Program-made: the position numbers and the translations under genes
Shown here: one piece after another, positions 7,055 through 10,095 of the stretch
Layout of the letters: every line of letters begins with the position of its first letter
Numbering within the stretch: the stretch's first letter is position 1
Notes under the pieces: generated by a model
What the model saw: the letters and a program-made list of their open reading frames with translations, nothing else
Told to the model about the DNA's origin: nothing
Databases searched by the model: none
NCBI GenBank assembly: GCA_944391355.1
Contig: CALXTG010000082.1
Coordinates: 1 to 10,095 of the forward strand
Direction of reading: 5' to 3'
DNA: 10,095 nt
Origin: an uncultured Alphaproteobacteria bacterium
GTDB lineage: Bacteria > Pseudomonadota > Alphaproteobacteria > RF32 > CAG-239

Positions 7055-7789
7055 ATGAAAAATAGCCCGAAAATCCGTCTGTTCTGCGAAGCGGTTCCCG
7101 CCGTCGGCCAAACGCTTGACCTGCCTGAAAAGGCCGTTCATTATCTGTTAAACGTCATGAAACTCGGCCGCGGCGATACGCTGCTGCTGTTTGATAACCG
7201 TCACGGCGAATTTGCCGCCGAAATTACCGAAACCGGCAAAAAACTGTGCCGGACGCTCATTACGGAGCAGACCGTGCCGTTCAGCAGGAGTCCCGACATC
7301 TGGCTGGTTTTTGCCCCGGTTAAAAAAGACAAGACCGATTTTATCATCGAAAAAAGCGCCGAGCTGGGCGTGCGGAAACTGCAACCGGTTATTACGGCCA
7401 GAACCATCAGCGAAAAAGTCCGCGCCGACCGTTATCAGGCTCAGGCGGTTGAAGCCTGCGAGCAGTGCCGGCGGGTTGATCTGCCGGAAATCGGCGCCGC
7501 GCAGCCGCTTGCAAAACTCTTGCAAAATTGGGATTCCGGTCGTATCTTGTTTCTGATGGATGAAAGCGGGCAGGGGGCTCCGGTTGCCGAAGTATTTAAA
7601 AGTTTCCGGCAGCAGCCGGCGGCCATTCTGGTCGGTCCGGAAGGAGGTTTCAGCCCCGAAGAATTTGCCTGCCTGCGGGCATGCCCTTTTGTGCGGGGAA
7701 TTAGTCTCGGGCTGCGTATCCTCAGAGCCGAAACGGCCGCCGCTGCCGCGCTGGCCTGTTGGCAGGCCGTCTGCGGCGATTGGCAGTAA
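7055..7789 (+). CDS. rsmE: 16S rRNA (uracil-1498-N3)-methyltransferase
   Basis: This 244-residue SPOUT-class methyltransferase methylates N3 of U1498 in 16S rRNA (E. coli numbering) on the 30S subunit, using S-adenosylmethionine. The N-terminal PUA-like part includes HYLLNVMKLGRGD (29-41) and FDNRHGEFAAEI (46-57). The catalytic part carries KKDKTDFIIEKSAELGV (90-106), AVEACEQCRR (131-140), the SAM-binding knot LVGPEGGFSPEE (192-203) and the C-terminal signature LGLRILRAETAAAAAL (218-233). Length and motif order match the family. The ATG at 7055 lies one base after the preceding stop (TGAGATG), with no independent ribosome binding site in view, so translational coupling is likely. The response regulator gene follows after 12 nt. 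Confidence 0.97.
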   Translation: MKNSPKIRLFCEAVPAVGQTLDLPEKAVHYLLNVMKLGRGDTLLLFDNRHGEFAAEITETGKKLCRTLITEQTVPFSRSPDIWLVFAPVKKDKTDFIIEKSAELGVRKLQPVITARTISEKVRADRYQAQAVEACEQCRRVDLPEIGAAQPLAKLLQNWDSGRILFLMDESGQGAPVAEVFKSFRQQPAAILVGPEGGFSPEEFACLRACPFVRGISLGLRILRAETAAAAALACWQAVCGDWQ

Positions 7790-7801
7790 AGGAGTAAGAA
7801 A

Positions 7802-8476
7802 GTGAAAATTTTAGTAGCCGACGATCATGAACTTTTTTTAAAAGGATTGGAATTTATCCTCCGCGATTTTCTGCCCGAAGCCGAACTGGTTTTTGCCAAA
7901 AACTATCAGGAGCTTTTTAATGAAATCGGCCGGGCTGCCGATTTTGACCTGATTCTGACCGATTTAGCCATGCCCGGCGCCAACTGGAATGAGGCGATAA
8001 GCCGCATTCACGCCGCCTTGCCGGAAACGCCGATTATCATTCTTTCGGCCGTTTTTGACAAAGAAATTGTTCACAAGACCATAGAGCAGGGCGCCGCGGG
8101 CTACATTCCCAAAACCTCGCCCAATGCCGTAATTTTAAGCGCGATTAATCTGGTGCTGTCCGGCGGCGTTTATATTCCGCCCGAACTTTTGAGCGACACC
8201 CTGCGCAATGAATTTGATGTCCTGAAACAGGTTGAAAAAATTACCGAAGACCAGAATGTTGAAGAAAATCTGAAAATTCTGACCCCGCGGCAGATTGACG
8301 TTCTGGGGCTGATCTCCAAAGGCTATTCCAACAAACAGATTGCCTACGAATTGGGATTAACCGAAGGAACCGTCAAACTGCATGTTACCGCAATTCTGAA
8401 ACTGCTGAAAGTTTATAACCGCACCGCCGCGGTGATAGAGGCGGCCCGGCTCGGGCTGATAAAGAAAAATGACTGA
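7802..8476 (+). CDS. NarL/LuxR-family response regulator
   Basis: This 224-residue two-domain regulator starts at GTG 7802, preceded by GGAG at 7791-7794 with 7-nt spacing. The receiver domain (1-about 125) has the acidic pair D7-D8, the phospho-acceptor D54 in LILTDLAMPG, S82 in IIILSA and K104 in YIPKTS, so all catalytic positions are present. After a linker predicted to be helical (about 130-156), the LuxR-type helix-turn-helix spans about 157-215, with LTPRQIDVLGLISKGYSNKQIA and GLTEGTVKLHVTAILKLL. Phosphorylation should control dimerisation and DNA binding. The HPt gene overlaps its 3' end by 8 nt, which suggests a phosphorelay in which the HPt protein donates phosphate to D54. No histidine kinase is present in the window and the regulon is unknown; autoregulation of the operon including rquA is possible but unproven. 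Confidence 0.95.
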   Translation: MKILVADDHELFLKGLEFILRDFLPEAELVFAKNYQELFNEIGRAADFDLILTDLAMPGANWNEAISRIHAALPETPIIILSAVFDKEIVHKTIEQGAAGYIPKTSPNAVILSAINLVLSGGVYIPPELLSDTLRNEFDVLKQVEKITEDQNVEENLKILTPRQIDVLGLISKGYSNKQIAYELGLTEGTVKLHVTAILKLLKVYNRTAAVIEAARLGLIKKND

Positions 8477-8810
8477 TGAGGTTGATTTAACGGCTCTGCG
8501 CCGATATGAAGATATTTTCGGGCCCGAAAAAATGCGGGAGCTGTGGCTTGAATATCTTGATAAAGCCGAAAATGATTTAAAAGACGTTGAGAATAAAAAC
8601 CGCGAGGAATTGCGGCTTTTGTATCACAGCCTGCGCTCGTCGAGCCTGGTGTTCGGCATGAATGCCTTTGCTGCGCTCTGCGAACAAATTGAAACGGCAA
8701 TTGTCGAACAGCGTCCCGACACCGAACTCTGCCCGCTGATTAAAGAGGGGCATCTTCGCTTTGCCGCCGCCGTTAAAACCGTTAAGTCCCGATTTGCCGG
8801 AGGAAACTGA
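8469..8810 (+). CDS. Small HPt (histidine phosphotransfer) domain protein
   Basis: This is a 113-residue, mostly helical protein. The segment YHSLRSSSLVFGMNAFAALCEQIE (52-75) aligns with the HPt core HxLKGSSxxxGxxxLxxxCxxLE and makes H53 the predicted phospho-accepting histidine. The usual Lys-Gly of HxLKGSS is replaced by Arg-Ser. Acidic and amphipathic helices on both sides fit a four-helix bundle. The ATG lies inside the response-regulator gene (8-nt overlap) without its own strong ribosome binding site, so synthesis is probably translationally coupled in near-equal amounts. Free-standing HPt proteins shuttle phosphate from a hybrid kinase to a response regulator, and its neighbour is the obvious partner. 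rquA starts one base after the stop. Confidence in the HPt fold is good; the partner assignment is inference from gene order. Confidence 0.85.
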   Translation: MTDEVDLTALRRYEDIFGPEKMRELWLEYLDKAENDLKDVENKNREELRLLYHSLRSSSLVFGMNAFAALCEQIETAIVEQRPDTELCPLIKEGHLRFAAAVKTVKSRFAGGN

Positions 8811-8811
8811 T

Positions 8812-9546
8812 ATGAACGATAGTGAATTGCAGGATAAAAAACTCCCGGCTTATTGGAAAGAAATTTACGGCTGGCTTTACGGCAGTTACTGGAACAGGCT
8901 TTTGGATAACGACTGGTTTCTGACGTTGATAACTTTCGGCGCAAACCGGATTATCCGCAAAGCGCTGCTTAAGGAAATATCTCCCGGCGCCAAAGTTCTG
9001 CAGCTCGGCGCGACCTATGGTTCGCAGATGGAAGATGTCGCCCGTGCCGTCGGCCGTTCCGGCCGCTATGATGTTTTGGATGTCAGTCAGGCGGCTTTGC
9101 ACCGGGTTAAGGAAAAATATCAGTATCTCTATCCGCAGATGCATTTTATCAACCAGAACGCCAACCGGGCTTTTCGTTACAAGGACTATGACGTTATCAT
9201 CTGTTATAATCTGCTGCATGAAGTTCCGGCCGTGCAAAAAAGCAAAATCGTCAACAATGCCCTCAACAGCATCAAACCCGGCGGCGAGGCGGTTTTTATC
9301 GACTATCACAATCCGAAGCCCTGGCACCCGCTGCGCTGGATAATCAAAAGCTTTAACCGCCTTTATGAACCTTTTGCCGAAAAACTTTGGGAGAATGAAA
9401 TTCTTTCTTATTCTGACGGCCGTCTGGGCTATAAATGGCATAAAATAACCTATTTTCACGGCCTTTATCAAAAAGCGGTGGCAACCCGAAAATATCCGCT
9501 GTTTTTTGAACAGGCCGGACAAATGGAAGATTCCGGGCCTTTCTGA
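8812..9546 (+). CDS. rquA: RquA-like rhodoquinone biosynthesis enzyme (SAM-dependent, methyltransferase fold)
   Basis: This 244-residue protein has a class I methyltransferase-like fold and strong resemblance to RquA. RquA converts ubiquinone to rhodoquinone, the low-potential quinone used with fumarate reductase in anaerobic respiration. The reported reaction is an unusual amino transfer from S-adenosylmethionine. Visible features are YWKEIYGWLYGSYW (14-27), a degenerate SAM motif I VLQLGATYGS (62-71) in place of a glycine-rich loop, DVLDVS (87-92), YNLLHEVPA (132-140), IKPGGEAVFIDYHNPKPWHPLR (154-175), EPFAEKLWENEI (186-197) and the C-terminal GLYQKAVA (217-224). The HE.PA, YH.P..HPLR and GLYQK motifs are the ones I associate with RquA rather than with UbiE or UbiG. 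The ATG at 8812 follows GGAGG (8799-8803) with 8-nt spacing; upstream in-frame starts would overlap the HPt gene deeply. It is the last gene of the operon. A related methyltransferase with another substrate remains possible. Confidence 0.85.
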   Translation: MNDSELQDKKLPAYWKEIYGWLYGSYWNRLLDNDWFLTLITFGANRIIRKALLKEISPGAKVLQLGATYGSQMEDVARAVGRSGRYDVLDVSQAALHRVKEKYQYLYPQMHFINQNANRAFRYKDYDVIICYNLLHEVPAVQKSKIVNNALNSIKPGGEAVFIDYHNPKPWHPLRWIIKSFNRLYEPFAEKLWENEILSYSDGRLGYKWHKITYFHGLYQKAVATRKYPLFFEQAGQMEDSGPF

Positions 9547-9573
9547 AAAAAGGAGACTTTACAAAAATTTCGG

Positions 9574-9604
9574 TTGCAATTTAAAAGAAAGCGATTATTA
9601 TAAT
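9574..9604 (+). promoter_or_regulatory. Strong sigma-70-like promoter for the structured RNA
   Basis: A perfect -10 TATAAT (9599-9604) follows TTGCAA (9574-9579) at 19 nt; the overlapping TATTAT (9596-9601) gives a 16-nt spacer. Initiation is expected near 9611. It lies 28 nt after the rquA stop, so transcription of the downstream region does not need the operon promoter. Confidence 0.65.
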
Positions 9605-9626
9605 TTTTGTCATTGGGAGACCGGTG

Positions 9627-9650
9627 ATGATGTCTGAAAAACATCTCTAA
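9627..9650 (+). CDS. Possible 7-codon leader peptide
   Basis: ATG ATG TCT GAA AAA CAT CTC TAA would encode MMSEKHL. GGGAGA (9615-9620) lies 6 nt before the first ATG and 9 nt before the second, an acceptable ribosome binding site. The frame covers the 5' halves of two long-range stems of the RNA (9634-9641, 9647-9653), so a translating ribosome would prevent their formation. An open frame this short can occur by chance, so this is speculative. Confidence 0.25.
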   Translation: MMSEKHL

Positions 9651-9736
9651 GAAAACATATCCCCGTCAGGGGAGTGCGCGGTATAAGGCCTTTGGCACGA
9701 AGAAGCGTGACTGTTCTTAGCAGTTTTTCAGCTCCC

Positions 9737-9768
9737 CGTCCTTATTGTTTTTAAGGGCGGTTTTGTTT
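9737..9768 (+). terminator. Rho-independent terminator of the structured RNA
   Basis: CCGTCCTTA (about 9736-9744) pairs with TAAGGGCGG (9752-9760) over nine positions including one G-U pair, around a 7-nt T-rich loop, and is followed by TTTTGTTT. This is a typical intrinsic terminator. Its 5' edge abuts the CTCCC that closes the long-range helix, so the two structures may influence each other. Confidence 0.85.
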
Positions 9769-9805
9769 ATCCTGATGTTTTAAGAAGCAAGGGATAAATA
9801 AAAAG

Positions 9806-9917
9806 AAAACAGCGCTGCCGCAGCCAGAAAATTTACGGTATAGTTCAACATGGTCAGCAGCTGTTTTATCTAAGCCGGCCAGACGCTGCTGCCGCTCGAA
9901 CCGGCTTCTTTCTTTTT
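9806..9917 (+). promoter_or_regulatory. Attenuator-like leader with mutually exclusive stems
   Basis: Stem A pairs AAAACAGCGCTG (9806-9817) with CAGC-A-GCTGTTTT (9855-9867), one bulged A. Stem C pairs AAGCCGG (9872-9878) with CCGGCTT (9901-9907) and is followed by CTTTCTTTTT (9908-9917), resembling a terminator with a long loop. CAGCAGC (9855-9861) is also perfectly complementary to GCTGCTG (9885-9891) inside the loop of stem C, giving an alternative stem B that would break stem A and hinder stem C. The ribosome binding site of the next gene lies 12 nt after the U-rich run. Regulation is inferred from base pairing only. Confidence 0.45.
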
Positions 9918-9944
9918 AATACAAAACCAAAGGAGCTTGATAAA

Positions 9945-10095
9945 ATGAAATTAAGTAAAAGTGAACGAAAAAAATTTCGTGAAAAATTAGGGCTGGAATT
10001 CCGTCAGATACGCCGAAGCAAAAATTTGGATATTGAGGCCGGAGCAGAATGTCTGGGTATGAAACCCTTGCATTTACTGGAAATTGAAGACCAGG
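9945..10095 (+). CDS. Helix-turn-helix (XRE-like) regulator, N-terminal part (runs off window)
   Basis: ATG 9945 follows AAGGAG (9930-9935) with 9-nt spacing and opens a frame that continues past the window end, giving 50 visible residues. After a very basic start (MKLSKSERKKFREKLG) comes FRQIRRSKNLDIEAGAECLG (19-38) and then MKPLHLLEIEDQ. This fits the first helices of an XRE/Cro-type helix-turn-helix: an arginine-rich helix 1, a helix 2 with AxxLG spacing, and a recognition helix ending in L..IE. Such proteins are typically small DNA-binding repressors or regulators. The upstream 330 nt hold a structured RNA and an attenuator-like element, suggesting the gene may be controlled at transcript level. 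Family assignment is moderately confident; the size and function of the rest are unknown. Confidence 0.75.
   Translation, partial: MKLSKSERKKFREKLGLEFRQIRRSKNLDIEAGAECLGMKPLHLLEIEDQ

Larger units (their letters stand above)
9611..9768 (+). ncRNA. Structured small RNA or leader RNA of unknown family
   Basis: A segment of about 158 nt lies between a strong promoter and a rho-independent terminator. I cannot assign it to a known family. Long-range perfect complements nest in the right order: GGGAG (9615-9619) with CTCCC (9732-9736), CTGAAAAA (9634-9641) with TTTTTCAG (9724-9731), and CTAAGAA (9647-9653) with TTCTTAG (9714-9720). They enclose a junction with TCCCC-GTCA-GGGGA (9660-9673) and either GTGC/GCAC (9674-9677/9695-9698) or CACG/CGTG (9696-9699/9706-9709). 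Competing local hairpins exist at the 5' end: CATTGG-GAGA-CCGGTG (9611-9626, a GNRA-type loop, with G-U pairs) and GATGT/ACATC (9629-9645). A rod-like shape with internal loops is loosely 6S-like, but I see no 6S signature. It could equally be the leader of the regulator gene at 9945. Confidence 0.6.

Noticed and set aside
8782..9522. Long minus-strand open frame opposite rquA
   Set aside because: It is antisense to a gene with clear motifs and its own ribosome binding site, and shows no recognisable domain.
9551..9555. AGGAG just after the rquA stop as a ribosome binding site
   Set aside because: No ATG or GTG follows at a suitable distance, and any TTG frame ends after a few codons.
9611..9768. 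Assignment of the structured RNA to 6S, SRP or tmRNA
   Set aside because: The SRP tetraloop/GGAAG-type core and the tmRNA acceptor and TTCGAAT elements are absent, and the 6S resemblance is only a general rod shape with internal loops.
9835..9905. tRNA-like strings (GGTATAGTTCAACATGG and GCTCGAACCGG)
   Set aside because: They resemble D-arm and T-arm sequences, but no acceptor stem, anticodon arm or properly spaced T-arm can be formed.

Overview
The window looks like part of an alphaproteobacterial chromosome, probably from an anaerobic or host-associated lineage. The evidence is the cmk-rpsA pair with an alphaproteobacterial-style S1 C-terminus (GDVLGEALKK), an RquA-like enzyme (rhodoquinone synthesis, an anaerobic-respiration marker), and a large PcfJ-domain protein. 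No taxon-specific marker such as rRNA is present, so the lineage is an inference.

Layout. Positions 1-314 hold the C-terminal winged-helix end of an OmpR/PhoB-type response regulator (+). A shared hairpin terminator (321-344) separates it from two convergent minus-strand accessory genes: a 164-residue unknown protein (353-847) and a very large PcfJ-domain protein with internal repeats and a leucine-rich C-terminus (892-3777). The large gene has a good promoter of its own just upstream of its start. Next on the minus strand are the housekeeping genes rpsA (3926-5608, with its own terminator and a likely promoter) and cmk (5750-6406).

A divergent intergenic region of about 110 bp precedes a compact plus-strand operon, 6517-9546. 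Its order is a secreted protein with a possible chagasin-like domain, rsmE, a LuxR/NarL-type response regulator, a small HPt phosphotransfer protein, and an RquA-like rhodoquinone enzyme. The genes are 1-12 nt apart or overlap, so they are very likely co-transcribed. The response regulator and HPt protein look like the two downstream parts of a phosphorelay whose kinase lies elsewhere. Their coupling to rquA suggests, without proving, a link between signalling and anaerobic quinone metabolism.

The last 550 bases are the least explained part. A strong promoter (TTGCAA / TATAAT) drives a highly structured RNA from about 9611. It contains a 7-codon reading frame, long-range complementary segments that compete with local hairpins, and a clear rho-independent terminator ending near 9768. 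A second set of mutually exclusive stems (9806-9907) follows, ending in a U-rich terminator-like hairpin just before a helix-turn-helix regulator gene that runs off the window. This could be a free-standing small RNA followed by a regulated leader, or one long leader with two termination points.
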